A DNA stretch of 64,000 nucleotides from NCBI GenBank assembly GCA_964059195.1, contig CAXKWD010000003.1, forward strand, positions 199,788,174 to 199,852,173, given 5' to 3'. Positions 9,579-21,480 of this stretch are shown here, in pieces. The position numbers were made by a program, and so were the translations under genes. Each line of letters opens with the position of its first letter. Positions within the stretch are counted from its first letter, which is position 1. The notes beneath the pieces were generated by a model, which was not told the origin of the DNA, searched no databases, and saw nothing but the letters and a program-made list of their open reading frames with translations. Origin of the DNA: Ectobius pallidus. Lineage: Eukaryota > Arthropoda > Insecta > Blattodea > Ectobiidae.

Positions 9579-10697
9579 ATGGAGTCTATACATAATTACG
9601 ATGATTTGAAGATTGAAATTAAAGAAGAGATTTCTGAAATACAACCAAAAACTGAACCTGAGCCTTTTACATTTGACACAATATACACACAATCAATCAA
9701 ATGTGAAAACACAGGCAACAAGGAAGTTGGAGTTTCTCAAGAAAATAACGATGATTACATAATGCAATCACACTCAACTGTTGCATGTAAAAGCACATCC
9801 TCTGATAGAAGCAATATACAGCTCACCCCTACTAGAGTCAAGCATCTCTCATGTGATATATGTGCTAAGAAGTTTTCCAGGAAAGATATCCTCATAAGTC
9901 ATATGGTTACTCACACTGGAGAGAAACCATTCGCATGTGATATATGTGCCAAGAAATTTTCACAAAGTGCGCACACTAAAAGACATCTTCTTACTCATAC
10001 TGGAAAGAAGGCATTCACATGTGATATATGTGCCAAGAAGTTTACAGAAAGTGATAGCCTCAAAAGGCATCTACTTACTCACAGTGGAGAGAAGGCAGTC
10101 ACATGTGATATTTGTGCCAAAAAAATTTCTAGAAAAAGAGACCTCAAAAAACATCTTCTTACTCACACTGGAGAGAAGCGATTCGCATGTGGTATATGTT
10201 CCAAGAAATTTTCAGAAGGGAATAGCCTGAAAAAACATCATCTTACTCACAGTGGAGAGAAGCCATTCGCATGTGATATATGTGCCAAGAAATTTTCAGA
10301 AAGGGGTAACCTCAAAAAACATCGGCTTACTCACACTGGAGAAAAGCGTTTTGCATGTGATATATGTGCCAAGAAATTTTCAGAAAGGAAAAGCCTCAAA
10401 AAACATCATCTTACTCATACTGGAGAGAAGCCATTCTCATGTGATATATGTGCCAAGAAATTTTCACAGAGTGGTAACCTCAAAAAACATCGGCTTACTC
10501 ACACTGGAGAGAAGCATTTCGCATGTGATAGATGTGCCATGAAATTTTCAGAAAGGGGTGGCCTCAAAAAGCATTACGTTACTCACACCGGAGAGAAGGC
10601 ATTCTCATGTGATGTATGTGCCAAGAAATTTTCCAGGAAAAAAGTCCTCAAAAGACATATTCTTACTCATGAGAGGAACAAATTTTTGCTAATGTAA
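9579..10697 (+). CDS. C2H2 zinc-finger protein ZNF-2, 10 fingers
   Basis: A 372-residue probable nuclear DNA-binding regulator. Residues 1-91 are nearly identical to ZNF-1 (KIEIKEE, SIKCEN, acidic). Ten fingers occupy about 92-365, ending in a KFLLM tail. Predicted base-contact residues (-1,2,3,6): F1 R,D,I,S; F2 Q,A,H,R; F3 E,D,S,R; F4 R,R,D,K; F5 E,N,S,K; F6 E,G,N,K; F7 E,K,S,K; F8 Q,G,N,K; F9 E,G,G,K; F10 R,K,V,R. All ten keep C2H2 ligands; finger 4 has Ile for the core Phe. It is the intact partner of ZNF-1, so the pair is a local duplication about 8.4 kb apart. The start follows 'gatacagaATGGAGTC', conserved in the family. The whole coding region is one exon. The DNA target is unknown. 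Confidence 0.95.
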   Translation: MESIHNYDDLKIEIKEEISEIQPKTEPEPFTFDTIYTQSIKCENTGNKEVGVSQENNDDYIMQSHSTVACKSTSSDRSNIQLTPTRVKHLSCDICAKKFSRKDILISHMVTHTGEKPFACDICAKKFSQSAHTKRHLLTHTGKKAFTCDICAKKFTESDSLKRHLLTHSGEKAVTCDICAKKISRKRDLKKHLLTHTGEKRFACGICSKKFSEGNSLKKHHLTHSGEKPFACDICAKKFSERGNLKKHRLTHTGEKRFACDICAKKFSERKSLKKHHLTHTGEKPFSCDICAKKFSQSGNLKKHRLTHTGEKHFACDRCAMKFSERGGLKKHYVTHTGEKAFSCDVCAKKFSRKKVLKRHILTHERNKFLLM

Positions 10698-11320
10698 TGT
10701 TTGCACTGAGCCTTGGTCCTGTGTGAGGCTATTCGACTAGTGCAAGGTTGACCTCAAACTATGTGAAATGATTAAGGTGAAAATATTCATTTGAGAGTTT
10801 TATTCTATATTTTTAAGTGAGAAGCTGAGAAACATAGCCTGCAATTACTTTATATACGAATTTTGAAATCAGAAATGTATTAGTTATTTATTTCTTACTT
10901 GTGTGATGCACTGTTATCTCCTGAGAACTACTTTGTTCATGAAGCTGCTCTTACCAGCAACTGCCACCTATGATGGACTCCTACACTAAGAGAAAGATAG
11001 GGTGAATTCATGATGGAATTCTATAAAAAGTATGCGTCATGGATGCATACCAACACATGTTCTGCGTCAATGGTTTTTACCATTGAATATGGCATATAAT
11101 TAAACAGAATTCTTTCAGAATAGCATAGCCAGCCATGCTCGGCCATTAGCGACCATGCCCCTCCGAGCCGCGGGGAACAAATGAAAAACAATCGGTGCAA
11201 GGGTAAAATTTCCCGTCGCAGAAAAGATTCAATGTGAGACATAATGATCCCCGCTGTAATCAGTATATTGCTCCTAAACTAATACAAATGTTCCTAACCT
11301 AACATAACCTGTCACTGACC
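10698..11320 (+). other. 3' flank/UTR of ZNF-2
   Basis: Homologous to 2403-2978. It shows the uninterrupted form of the site where the element at 2979-3532 is inserted downstream of ZNF-1. Confidence 0.75.
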
Positions 11321-11324
11321 TAGA

Positions 11325-12292
11325 TTTCTTAACGCAGAAGCTTTTTTACTCTTCCACATCATAAAACATCGCTACAACAATCGTTCATCTGCCTAATTCA
11401 ATCAGCATGTAGTCGTGTTCGTAATATTGGCGACATTGTATTCTTGGTCCCACTCCGTACGGTCCGGTTGTGACGGCGGTCACCTTATTCTCAAGTTTAG
11501 CAATCTAAACTATCTGTGATATTTTAACATAGGCTAATTATCCATTTCATAGTCCTGAAAGGCACATAGTAAAATCTTATAAAACCTAAAAATGGTTAAA
11601 TAAGACATTAGAAACTAACCAGGTAAAATTGCTTTTGAAGTAAAATACGATAAAATAAACTATTGGTATCATAATTAATCTAGTTATTATTATTGTTCTA
11701 CTAAAAATTACTTTTGAAATATCTGCCTACATTTTCCATCTTGCTATTTGTTTCCAGTATCTTTTCTAAGATAAATAAAATAAATATAAATTTTTTGTAA
11801 TTTTGTACCCCATTGTCTCGGTAAATAAAAAAATTATTACGTGAACCAAAATTCCCAGTTTCTAGAAGGAAATTAAAGCATTCTTAAAAAGCTAACATTT
11901 GCAGTTTATTCACAGTTTTTTGTGTTTGCTCCAGCAAGATGCCAAAAGTGAAATATTCTAAAAGTTGATTAATTAAATAACGTTCTTGTTGAGTTTGTAA
12001 TTATGGTGGAGTTGGAATTAGCAGGGATAGTTCTGAAACTAAGCATAAAAGTATTCCTAAAGTTTTTTTTCGTTCAGAGCCATGGAAATTTAAGTAAAAA
12101 TAAAATGAATTAATATATTTTTCAATGTATTTATTGTACTTATTAAAGTGAAACTTAAAATAAATTGTCTGAAAATGTTGAAAAACTAAAATAAAACTAT
12201 TTTATTATGTTTAAAACCCAAAACAGGGTTTATATAAACCTTCCAGGCCGTAGTAATTAGCTTGATAGCAAAACTTCATATATATTCTTATA
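11325..12292. other. Gap, no gene recognised
   Basis: AT-rich, with no open frame, TIR pair or tRNA-like box that could be supported. Confidence 0.55.
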
Positions 12293-13319
12293 CATGGGTT
12301 GGTTTTTTAATAGTGGCAACGATTTTATTTCTCCACATATTGCATACGAACTTGGTTTTAACTTCTATAGGCCTTCAATGTAATCACCACCATTGCGTAC
12401 AACATGTTCCCAGTGATGCGGATGTCTTTGGATCCCGTTGGCACTGCCTAATCTGGTGATGGTGCGGTCGGATGCCTGTAAAACATCTTCAACGATAGCG
12501 AATCCCGCTAAGTTTAGGGTGACCATATTTCAAAAATGAAAAAACGGGACACTCAGGCATGTTATATGGGTTATTGAGAAAAATGAATCCATAATTATAA
12601 AATGCTATACATATTCTATAATTAATAATTAAATTTTAATTTTAACCAATAAAGTGAACATGTTATAACCTTACAAATAATATTTTAAAGATACTTCAAT
12701 AAAATCCTTGCCTACATCTGAGAAGTTAATTTCAGAGTCAAAATCTTATTTATAGTTCACTGCATCGGATACAGTGCATCCGGAATCTGAACCAGTATTT
12801 CTTTGGTATTTTTGCGAGTTCTGTATTTCTTGCAAAGTTTTGGTTGTTCTAACAGAAAATTATAAAAACTTTTGCAAGATTTACCACGGAAATGCATATT
12901 GACTGTAACCATAGCCTTAACAGTTTCAACATTAAACCTATTCTTTTCATCTGTCCACATACAATTGACAATTGAAAACACTCTCTCTAATGCTACATTT
13001 GTTCCTGGAATCGCCAAAGCAAAGCTCACAAGACAGACAATGCTCTCAAATTCAATATTTTGATCCTTCATAACACTAAAAATATCCATCCACTTATTTT
13101 CAGTTGCAGATCCACTGTTCTTCCAAGTTTCACTTTTAATTTCAAAGATGTTTTGTACAAAAAGTTTATCTTCGTCTATCACTTTTTCTAATCTATTGTC
13201 AATTTCTATTATCCACTGCAAACACTTCTGAACCTGGTTCCATGAAGGAGGACTGTTCAGTTGAACCCACTGGAGTTCGTAGAGTTTTTCAAAAGGCTGT
13301 GCCCAGTTCTCTACGTATT

Positions 13320-14346
13320 GTAGTATTTATTTATTTATTTATTTACGTCCTACGTGATCAATATACATTGATATGGGACAGTGTAGATCGAGATACTCGA
13401 CCCAGTACAAATTAGAATAATACAATAATCTACAAATAATACAGAGATCTAGAACTAGTACACCTAATAATACAATTATCTACAGATAGTAGGCCTACAC
13501 ATAATACATATAGCAAAACTTTAGATATTTAATTAATGAGTCTCTGAAGGAGTTGTGAGTGTGACTTATTGAGTAGTGCGGACATGATTGCAGTATTCCT
13601 CAATACTATAAAAACATGCATTATTAAAAAACGTTTTCAGTGATTTCTTGAATTTATTTGCGCAATGTATGTTTTTCAAATGGTGAGGTAGTTTGTTGAA
13701 TAGGTTGATTCCAGTGTAAATTACTCCTTTCTGGAATAAGGATGTACTATGAGAAGGTATAGATAGGTTGGTTTTGTGTCTAGTATTGTGATTATGGATT
13801 GCTTCGATTTTTTTAAAGTCCTCCATGTGTTTTTTGACATGTAGCAGAAGTTCATAGATGTAAAGAGATGGCAGAGGCATGATATGTAAATCCTGAAATA
13901 TTGGTCTGCACGTATCATTTCTGTTTGCTCCGATTATTGTTCTAACGATTCTCTTGTAGTCTAAAGACTGATGTACTGTAGGTGCTGTTTCCCCAAAATA
14001 TGATTCCGTATCTTAATATGCTGTGAACATGCGTAAAGTAGAGGGTCTTGACTGTGGGTAAGTTTGTGAATTTTTTAATGTGGAACATTGCGTAGGTAAA
14101 TTTTCCTAACTTTCTATTAATTTCTTCGATGTGGGGTTTCCATGTCAAGTGTTCATCTACGTTAATGCCTAAAAATTTTGCGGATGATGTATAATTGATG
14201 GAATTTTCAAATGTAATGATAGGCTTGGGTGGATTGTTATTTCTTTTGTGGTGGAAGGAAATAGCTGCTGATTTACTTTCATTTAAAATGAGTAAAGTTT
14301 CATAAAACCTGTTTGCAATCTCTGTAAATTCACGATCTTTCATCAA
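13320..14346 (-). mobile_element. 5'-truncated LINE with TAAA-type tail
   Basis: Oriented minus: its 3' tail is the (taaa)n run read from 13326-13346, and its 5' border is about 14346 where hAT coding resumes. It carries the reverse transcriptase C-terminal end (next entry). It inserted after the hAT element. Confidence 0.82.
13566..14346 (-). pseudogene. LINE reverse transcriptase C-terminus
   Basis: Two frames joined by a frameshift near 13930. The first has FLGINVDEHLTWKPHI and a YFTHVHSILRYGIIFWGNS motif, which lie after the YADD core in CR1/Jockey-group reverse transcriptases. The second has NHNTRHKTNLSIPSH...GINLFNKLPHHLKNI, the usual C-terminal end. The endonuclease and catalytic RT motifs are missing. 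It is the same family as 34096-34690. Confidence 0.85.
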
Positions 14347-14862
14347 ACCTCAATCTTCTAGGTCTTTCAGCAAGGAGATCATTATGGAAGTTCGAAAATT
14401 CTGTGTTTTTCTGCACATAAGTTTGTTTTTCAAGGTGCACAATTCATCTGCAACTTCGTTGCCACATATATTGTCCTTTTCAATTTTTTTCACGGTGTTT
14501 GCACACACTTTCAATTGAGAGTTTATAAAATGAAGCCAAAGTTGTGATTGTGGATTGCTGAAGAAGTCCATTAGTAGCTTGGGACACTTCTCCTGTGAGA
14601 GAAAATAGGATTTAAGACCTTCATACATTTCGATCACTCTATTCACTGCTGGTTGTAATGAAAGCCATCTTGTTTTTACACTTCCTAACACCTTTCTATA
14701 TTCGACATCAACAAACTCACAGAAGCTCTTCAATTCAGACACTCTAACAGCATAAATGTGGAAATACTGGAATACCTTATTAATAATCGTGTCAGCATCA
14801 ATAGGTAAAATGTCTGCACTTGTCTGCATGGCATTGTGTACAATATGAGCAGCACAACCTAT

Positions 14863-14932
14863 TCAAACATACCTAACGGCTAATAAAGATTCTTATTCTT
14901 ATTCTTATTCTTATTCCAAAAATGTTATCATT
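14863..14932 (+). repeat. Short LINE-tail-like insert with (ATTCTT)n
   Basis: 'ggctaataaagattcttattcttattc' interrupts hAT coding between FG and GCAAHIVHN. It resembles the extreme 3' end of a LINE with a hexanucleotide tail and supplies the artificial IRIRIRI translation. Confidence 0.6.
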
Positions 14933-16097
14933 TACCTCCTGTCTTAATTTCGAAAACACATTGTTGGAACCTTTTCTTCGAACACCACCGAAGTTTGTGT
15001 TGCAGTTGTCACCACAGAAAGCAATCACTTTGTCAGTCAACTTATATTTTTTCAAGATGCATAAAATGTGGTTTGTTAGCATCTCTGCTGTTTCCCCTGA
15101 AAGGTTCTGGAACTCAAGCAGTTTGATCTGAATCCCTTTATTAGGCATGTAATACCTTACAAGGACTGGAACTAACTTCAGGTTATTGTGGTTTGAAGTA
15201 TCAACCATAACTGATACATATTTTGCTTCTTACAAGTCCTTGGTGATTTCCCATAGTGCGAAAGGAGCCAAGACGTTCACCACGATTGCCTCGCATTTTG
15301 TCCTCCCACATGAAAACTTCTTTTCAAACAGACTACGCACAAGAGTTGATGTACAGTCCATTGAACGATAAGAGTGGTTATGTTTGATCGTATGAAATGT
15401 AAACAAACCTTCTTGGGCAGCAAGACGTTTGCCTTCTTCATCCAATTTTCCTTGTGTCGTCATAAAAGCTGTTAACTTTTTGCTGGAACTCCTAGCAGCC
15501 TCTGCCACTCTGTGCTTCTTCTTTTGCACATGTTGTGTTATGTCCGACCGGCCGCCATGCTCGATAGAAAACACGCCTTTGCATAAAGTACATAATAACT
15601 TGTCTTCCTCTGCTCTAAGAAACGGAAAATCTTTCTTTAATGCATCCGTGAAATTGCATTTTCGTTTAGGCATCCTTAACCAACGGCTTCACAATCTGTG
15701 CTTTACATAATCCTAGATAACTTGATGAACACAACAGGACGTCATGAACAAGCGAAAATACAAATGTAAACGTTGGAAAAGGACGCCAACCGCCAATGTT
15801 TCAAAACTCAGAAATTCAAACGCCATCTCTTGGCAAACATTAGAATCCGTGTTAATAAAGAAAGAAAGAAAGAAATGAGCGTGATTTGAGCGTGCGCACA
15901 AAACTGTAACTTACGTACACAGAATAAATTTCATGAAAACGGGACATTAAGAAATTAATTTTAAAAAGGGACATTTTACGTCCCGTTAAACTTTTGTCGG
16001 GACAACGGGACCAGTCAATCAAAAAAGGGACAATCCCGTTAAAAACGGTACATCTGGTCACCCTACGGTAAGTGGCTCCTTCAACTTCATGATTAGA

Positions 16098-16430
16098 TCA
16101 AAGTCGCAGGGACTTAATTCTGGAGAGTACAGAGGGTGAAAGAGCACCTCCCACCCCCAGCGATTGAACAGTTCCGACACAATTCCTGCTGATGTGCCCT
16201 AGTGTTGTCATGCAGAATGATGGGTGGATAGTGCTCCGCAATAATGTTCTGGCTTTGGGGGAACGGTACGTTTTAAGATCACGCCATCCCAAATGTATTT
16301 TACAGACAACCGACTGCTCTCTTTGCACCATCAACAGATTAGGCAGTGCCAACAGGATCCAAAGACATCCGCATCACTGGGAACATGTAAGCAATGGTGG
16401 TGATTACATTGAAGGCCTATAAAAGTTAGA
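16098..16430 (-). pseudogene. Mariner transposase remnant (catalytic middle and end)
   Basis: In the frame read from about 16225 leftwards, HPPIILHDNTRAHQQELCRN matches the mariner catalytic segment around the second Asp (consensus HDNARPH). The right inverted arm (16335-16424, + strand) gives NGGDYIEGL and stop, the typical mariner C-terminus. Frameshifts and the hAT insertion break the gene. Confidence 0.75.
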
Positions 16431-16633
16431 ACCATGTACGTATGCTGTATGTGGAGAAATAAAATAGTTGCCACTACAAAAAAATCAACCCATGTATTTC
16501 CTTTGTATATCAGCTTTTCATAATAAAACTTTCGTTCACAATGGGAGGCATTGATCGTACAAACAATGTTAGCTATATTTGCAGATATTTCCTATCTCAG
16601 AAACAATATTGCTCAATGTTCATCGTTACTAAC

Positions 16634-17060
16634 CAGTAGTCTTCTTTTGTTATTATCTTAATATATTAGCCTATTGTCTAGTTCCATTTCCGCTATTAGT
16701 CATATTATAACAGCTGTGATTATTACAGACATAATGAAAATTAGGTTTCGTACAGAATACAGTAATTTGTTTTAAATTTGTCTTAAAATTAGGAAAAATA
16801 AATTGGAACAATATTTACAATTTAATGTATTTTATTTTTAAATGCTTCCTCGATTACAAGGCTGCCAAAAAGACAAAGCTTACTATCTAGACAAGAATAT
16901 TAACTATCTTAAACAGAAAAAATAATATAATAGGAAGTTATATGGCATATAACAATTAGCAAACGTAAAAAGTACAATAAACAGTAGAGAAATATGGTAT
17001 ATAAACAGAACTTAAAGATGAAACATTAAAATAATAGATTATACAGTAAGATTTTTTTTC
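16634..17060 (-). repeat. Dispersed repeat, inverted copy of 36465-36915
   Basis: Words such as 'ctagttccatttccgctatt', 'gtttcgtacagaat', 'cttaaaattaggaaaaataa' and 'atggcatataacaattagca' recur in the same order and opposite orientation at 36465-36915. It is non-coding, possibly a LINE 3' region or an element end. Confidence 0.75.
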
Positions 17061-17062
17061 CT

Positions 17063-17491
17063 CGCACAATAATTTTATCTCACAAAATGTTTAATAGGTA
17101 CAAATACAAACAAATTCACCCATGAAGGGATGTCTTTTGTTTATTTTTCTATATAGTTCTAAGTTTCTCAACACATTTCTTCCATCGTGATACCAGTTTC
17201 AAAATTCCCTCTTCATAGAAGTCCGTTCGGTTGGAGTATAGCCATCTGCGGACTGCTGTTTTTACTTCTGCATCTGACGCAAAGGGTTTACCAGCCAGGA
17301 ATTTCTTCATGGGACCAAACAAATGAAAGGTTATCACGGCCATCTTCGAAGAATGCACACCACCTGGAGATATTGCTATGGTCCATACAGTCGTTCCCAT
17401 ACACACCACGCAGTCCCTGTGAATTTCACTCGGGTTATGCCTTTTAGGACATAAAAATCGTACTACATTTTGTAAAAAAATTATTGTGCGT
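17063..17491 (-). mobile_element. Internally deleted mariner element
   Basis: Short inverted ends CGCACAATAATTTTAT (17066) and AAAAAATTATTGTGCG (17475) enclose a deletion derivative. On the minus strand the N-terminal helix-turn-helix start (VVRFLCPKRHNPSEIHRD) is joined almost directly to the C-terminal end (FHLFGPMKKFLAGKPFASDA...LVSRWKKCVEKL). The catalytic domain has been lost. Borders are approximate and no clean TA pair was confirmed. Confidence 0.72.
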
Positions 17492-17576
17492 TATTTTTCG
17501 ATCCACCCTTTTATATATGTACATATAGTGCTTTTTTCTTCCCCCTAAAAAAATTTGAATATGTAAAAGGCTGTTT

Positions 17577-18661
17577 CCCTAGTAGCACAGATCGTTGGGC
17601 CAATGTTGGGGAATGATCGCCATGTTTCGTTGGTCAACGGTTATGAATGTCCGTCGGGGTTCCGTTGCCAAGGAGCGTTTTATCCAACCAACTGCCAACT
17701 GTAGCCAACCAATATACAACAAAATCCCAACAGTTGAGAGACACCTATTAGGTAATGGTGGAACTACTACGCAGCGCAGCGCAGCGCAGAGACATCTGGC
17801 GGAAATACTAGAAGCACACAAAACTTAATTTTTTATTTTCCCTTTCATCCCTTTAATCATCCCTTTTCTCCTCTTATCCCTATTAACTCCCTCCTCTCCT
17901 TCACCCTACCTACCTATTCCTATCGTATAAAATTCGCACCTATGGGGATTCGATCTCGGAACCGCTTGCGTTATAGTCTATCGCTTTAACCACTACGCTA
18001 TTAGATCGTTGTAATAAAAATCGAGAATTCTTCTAGCCTATTTACTACAGAGATGTGTAATACATGATAAATAGTAAGAAGGATATACATCTCGTATTTT
18101 GAATATTTGATGTGAATATATGATAACGTTATTTTCAGAGAACAAATAAAGAGCCCTAATATTAATAGAAGTAAAAACACCATTCGGATTCTTGAACATA
18201 TCAAGATGGCGAATAACTGTTGTATGACTTGTTTCTTCATCGTCTTCGTGATGACCCGAAGTACGCCGGAAATTGCCGAAGATTGGCAGGAAGAGGTGGA
18301 GCGAAGTAAATTTTTATCATGTAACGCGCGCAAAGAGCTCGAATAATTAATTAATTAAAACTGTTTTATTTTATAGGAAATGAAAATTTAACGCTTATAA
18401 TGTTATTTCAACACTTTTTAATTTTAACATAAATGCGATCACAATACAACGAGATTTATTGTTGGGCCAGCAATCATAAACCCAACGGTAGGGAGAGCCC
18501 TCGTTGGGTCAACGTCGTAAACCCAACGGTAGGACTTGGCGCATGACGCAACGGAAACGTACATTGGGCTAACCGAGGAAATTACAACGAACGTTTTCCC
18601 AACATATCCCAACCATGCCAACGAAAATCCTCCGTTAGGCCAACGAAGTGTGCTACTAGGG
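17577..18661. mobile_element. TIR element with CCAACG/GTTGG subterminal repeats
   Basis: Perfect 12-bp termini CCCTAGTAGCAC / GTGCTACTAGGG. Both ends are crowded with GTTGGGCCAACG-type words. 22680-27395 is a second copy in the opposite orientation: its left end matches this right end, and the other way round. No transposase is visible. Flanking TTT is present on both sides here, but the second copy does not confirm a 3-bp duplication. The superfamily is unassigned. Confidence 0.8.
17900..18005 (-). repeat. tRNA-derived SINE-like segment
   Basis: On the minus strand, 'tagcgtagtggttaaagcg' (A box) and 'gagatcgaatcccc' (B box) are correctly spaced for RNA polymerase III promoter elements. Cloverleaf pairing is poor, so it is a SINE head rather than a tRNA. 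A pyrimidine-rich stretch lies beyond it. Confidence 0.6.
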
Positions 18662-18664
18662 TTT

Positions 18665-19340
18665 GAGGGCTTGTGTTCCTAGGTCTTTTAAAAACTCTGC
18701 CATGATTTTATCTGGTCCTTGAGATTTACTGCATTTAAATGAGTTTATGGCTTGGCATTGTGAAGTTTGTATTTAAAATGTGTTCATCTTGCAGCTTCCA
18801 GGTGTTCTTCATGTTTGCTCTTGTTTTCTTAACTGCTTGGGGATTGGTTGCAAGTTAGTTAAGTGTTTATTGTAACATTTAGCTATACTTTTATCATCAC
18901 ATATTAGTTTACTATTTTGTAGAATAATTCTCGTTTTGTTGTTTTCTAGATTTGAAATGAATTTAGGTACTTTTGTACTGCTGTTTTGATAGTCCAGGTT
19001 TTGTAGAAATTTTGAGAAGGCCTGTGATTTGTTATTATTTATTTCTTTTTTTTAAGTAGTGCAGATTTTTTTTCTCCATGCAATTACATCGTTTGGGTCT
19101 TTAGACTTATCTGCTTGGTTTCTAGCTTCATCTCTTTCTTGTTTGAGTTGTTTCAGTTTATCTATCCAAAAAGGTTTGTATCTTAAACATGCACCTTTAG
19201 ATATATGTTTCTTCGCTGCTTCTAATAGTAATTCACAGAATCTTCTGTTGTTTTCATCTGGCGTTCTTCATTCAGGTTTCCATGACTGATCTCTACAATC
19301 CCTTCATTGACTCTGGTGATGGTCTGAGCCTGATTACAAG
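18665..19340 (-). pseudogene. LINE fragment between endonuclease and RT domains
   Basis: On the minus strand SWKPE at about 19280 is followed by FCELLLEAAKKHISKGACLR, then FWIDKLKQLKQERDEA, and finally INSFKCSKSQGPDKIMAEFL at about 18740. That is the linker and first RT motif of Jockey/CR1-like LINEs. Several frameshifts are present. It is truncated where the element at 17577-18661 abuts it. Confidence 0.75.
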
Positions 19341-19362
19341 GGATCTCTTATAAACACTCCTT

Positions 19363-19799
19363 TGTTTGGTGCACACGTGCAACGCTTGATTCTAGACTAC
19401 ACGCTTGCGGCAGGAAAAAATGAGGGCAGTCATTCGCCAAGCAAGCAGCGACCTGGCAAGAGACCATCCATGTGGCATCTTGGTCACTATCGTACAGAGC
19501 TCGCCTGCAAACTGAAAGCATGGACCACGTCAGAGGCAGAGGTGGCGGGAATTCGAATGCAAGCAAAACGTCCTGGGTTGAAGGCATCACGATAGCATCC
19601 ACTTGGTTAACTAAAGCATGTGGAGCTGTGGACAATATTTTCACTGTGGATTTGAGCACTCCACGCATGCGCACTGCCAATGACATGTTCGAATTTCAAC
19701 GGCCGCGAAGCTTTCAGATTCCTGGCACTCTCTGTAAGAAGACATGACTACATTCTTCCTGCGACCTGCAACCATCCCGGTTCCGTCTTGTGTGCACCC
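19363..19799. mobile_element. Candidate MITE with GGTGCACAC termini
   Basis: 'ggtgcacacgtgcaacg' on the left and 'gttccgtcttgtgtgcaccc' on the right are imperfect inverted ends. The segment lies between two LINE pieces. The open frames inside are short and unrecognised. The target duplication is not clear. Confidence 0.45.
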
Positions 19800-20632
19800 T
19801 TAGAATAATCCAGTGTTGCTTGGAACAGTTTAACCATTACAGAGAGCAATAAACTAGAACGTACACAAATCAAATTTGTCTCATTAATACGTAAAAAATT
19901 CTTCCAAAGTCAAGAATTGCAGTATAGACAAATCCTTGACCTTGTTCAGCTTGAAACATTGCAAGATAGACGCACTTTGTTTGATGCTAACTTCATAGAA
20001 AATGTTTTTTGAGGTAATGTAAATTGTAAATCGGTTCTAGAGAACTCACAGGACTACAGATTAGAAATTTTAGATAGACAAGAAATCATTCGTTATTTTT
20101 GGTTAAACAGCCATACAGCATGCCAGTTTTCGTTGTGGAATTTTTGCTAACCAGAAATTTCTTAATGCTAATTTCTTCTAAATACAAGTATGTGACCTGA
20201 TTTCTTTAAGCACAGACAAATGACACATCATTAGTCTGGAACAAATTAACAGAGTTACTTCACCTTTGGAATGTGCTGACTAGACTATCTTGGGGGCCCA
20301 TACCCAGGGCCCCTTGCTCTCAGATGAAGGAAAAAAGGTATATTAATAATTATAGTCGGGTTTTTTCTTTTGGGAAAATAATTATTTAAAAGTCAGTACA
20401 GACATAAAAAGTTTGCAGAAGTTTTAGCAAATAGAGAACATGGAAGCAGAATCCACAGTGGATTAGGAAAGGAGGGTCCAGGGGGTCCGGACAACTAAAA
20501 ATAAAACCTAAATTCTATTTTGTATTTAAAAAATATATTAAATTAAATACTTTTTTTTGGTGTGTCAAATATGATATAGCAGTTATTTTGTTTTCATAAC
20601 ATAATGAGTAGGCTGTTATTTAAATTGTCTTA

Positions 20633-21060
20633 TGGCCGGTTTCTATAAACTCGCGAATTACCTATGGGTAAATTATCTAATGCACAGAATTTACAGAATT
20701 TACACAAGAATAACACCACACAAACACAAATAATTTAAAGATAGCAATCACTTACACTTGTGGCGAGTTTCTAGATAAATGTCCTCTAGGTAAATATGAA
20801 AATGACAGAAAAAATGTTCCTACAAACTCGGGCTAGATCTGTCCAAGGGTAAATCTTTGGGTTAATTTGTCCTTTCATGGATGGCTGGATAAAATTTAAC
20901 CTTTCATAGGATCAATAACAATGAGAATCAAAGCCTTCTGAATTAAATTAACTGTACAACTCCAAGGCCTTGCTCATTATACCATTGTAGGTTAAATGGA
21001 ACTAATTTGTCCATGGGTAATTTACCCATAGGTAATTCACAAGTTTGTAGAAACCGGGCA
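20633..21060. mobile_element. 428-bp MITE, TTA target duplication
   Basis: Termini TGGCCGGTTTCTATAAACTC and GTAGAAACCGGGCA are inverted, and the similarity extends over 'gaattacctatgggtaaatta'. TTA flanks both sides (20630-20632, 21061-21063). This fits PIF/Harbinger-type MITEs. It is non-coding. Confidence 0.82.
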
Positions 21061-21085
21061 TTACTTAACTTCTATTAAAAATAGT

Positions 21086-21480
21086 AGTAAGTATCATAGA
21101 CGGAGAGGTAGCATGCCCGTCTCTAGATACGAAGGTCGCGGGATCAAACCCGGCCGCGGTCGATGGATTTTTCAGGACGTAAAAATCATTGGCACGGAGT
21201 TCTCCAGAAGGGACTTTAAGCTGAGGGGCCCGTGTCATAGATTTACGGCACGTAAAAGAACTCCAAGCCTAATTAGACCTTCTGGACAAAATTTCCAGTA
21301 CTGTCCAAGTAATACCTTAGTTTCCGGACGGGCTTGCGAGGCGATGAGCTTACCACCTATCCCTCTAACTCTCTCAGAAAATAAGCGTAACAAAATTCAC
21401 ATAGGTAACAGAAACCTCCATTTGGAGGCCCTTGGCCCCAACATAGGGGATATAGGACAACAGATACAGATTATAGCTTA
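21086..21480 (+). repeat. tRNA-derived SINE
   Basis: 'gagaggtagcatgcccgtc' (A-box region) and 'gcgggatcaaacccgg' (B box) lie about 35 bp apart, followed by a unique body. The open frame across it is an accident of the repeat. Confidence 0.7.

Larger units (their letters stand above)
12757..15673 (-). pseudogene. hAT-superfamily transposase, broken
   Basis: Read from 15673 leftwards. The N-terminus is a BED-like zinc finger (MPKRKCNFTDALKKDFPFLR; CTLC...H...H, 15673-15500). After an in-frame TAA at 15230-15232 the frame resumes directly (EAKYVSVMVDTSNHNN), runs through FCGDNCNTNFGG, and is cut by an ATTCTT-repeat insertion. Then follow GCAAHIVHNAM and VKTRWLSL (14829-14350), a LINE insertion, and the C-terminal dimerisation segment ALERVFSIVN at 13318-12757. 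Order and motifs match hAT transposases of about 600-700 residues. One stop and two insertions kill it. It is a good source for a consensus but is not a host gene. Confidence 0.9.
12514..16065 (-). mobile_element. hAT transposon (~3.5 kb) inserted in the mariner element
   Basis: The ends are (T)TAGGGTGACCA and TGGTCACCCTA. They are flanked by an 8-bp target duplication, cgctaagt / cggtaagt (12506-12513, 16066-16073; 7 of 8 match), as expected for hAT. It contains a nearly complete but broken transposase on the minus strand, interrupted by a LINE (13320-14346) and by a short ATTCTT-repeat insertion (14863-14932). Confidence 0.88.
12293..16494. mobile_element. Mariner derivative carrying a nested hAT element
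   Basis: TA flanks (12291-12292, 16495-16496) and ends CATGGGTTGGTTTTTT / AAAAAATCAACCCATG mark a mariner-type element. The first and last ~170 bp are inverted copies, both including the family C-terminal coding end ('ggtgattacattgaaggcctat'). Without the hAT insertion (12514-16065 plus one target duplication) it would be about 640 bp. The right half keeps a broken HDN(T)RAH catalytic segment. It is non-autonomous. Confidence 0.8.

Noticed and set aside
17595..17828. Frames of 77-101 codons in GTTGG-rich termini (also 27088-27393)
   Set aside because: They follow the subterminal repeats of a TIR element, appear on both strands and have no known homologue.
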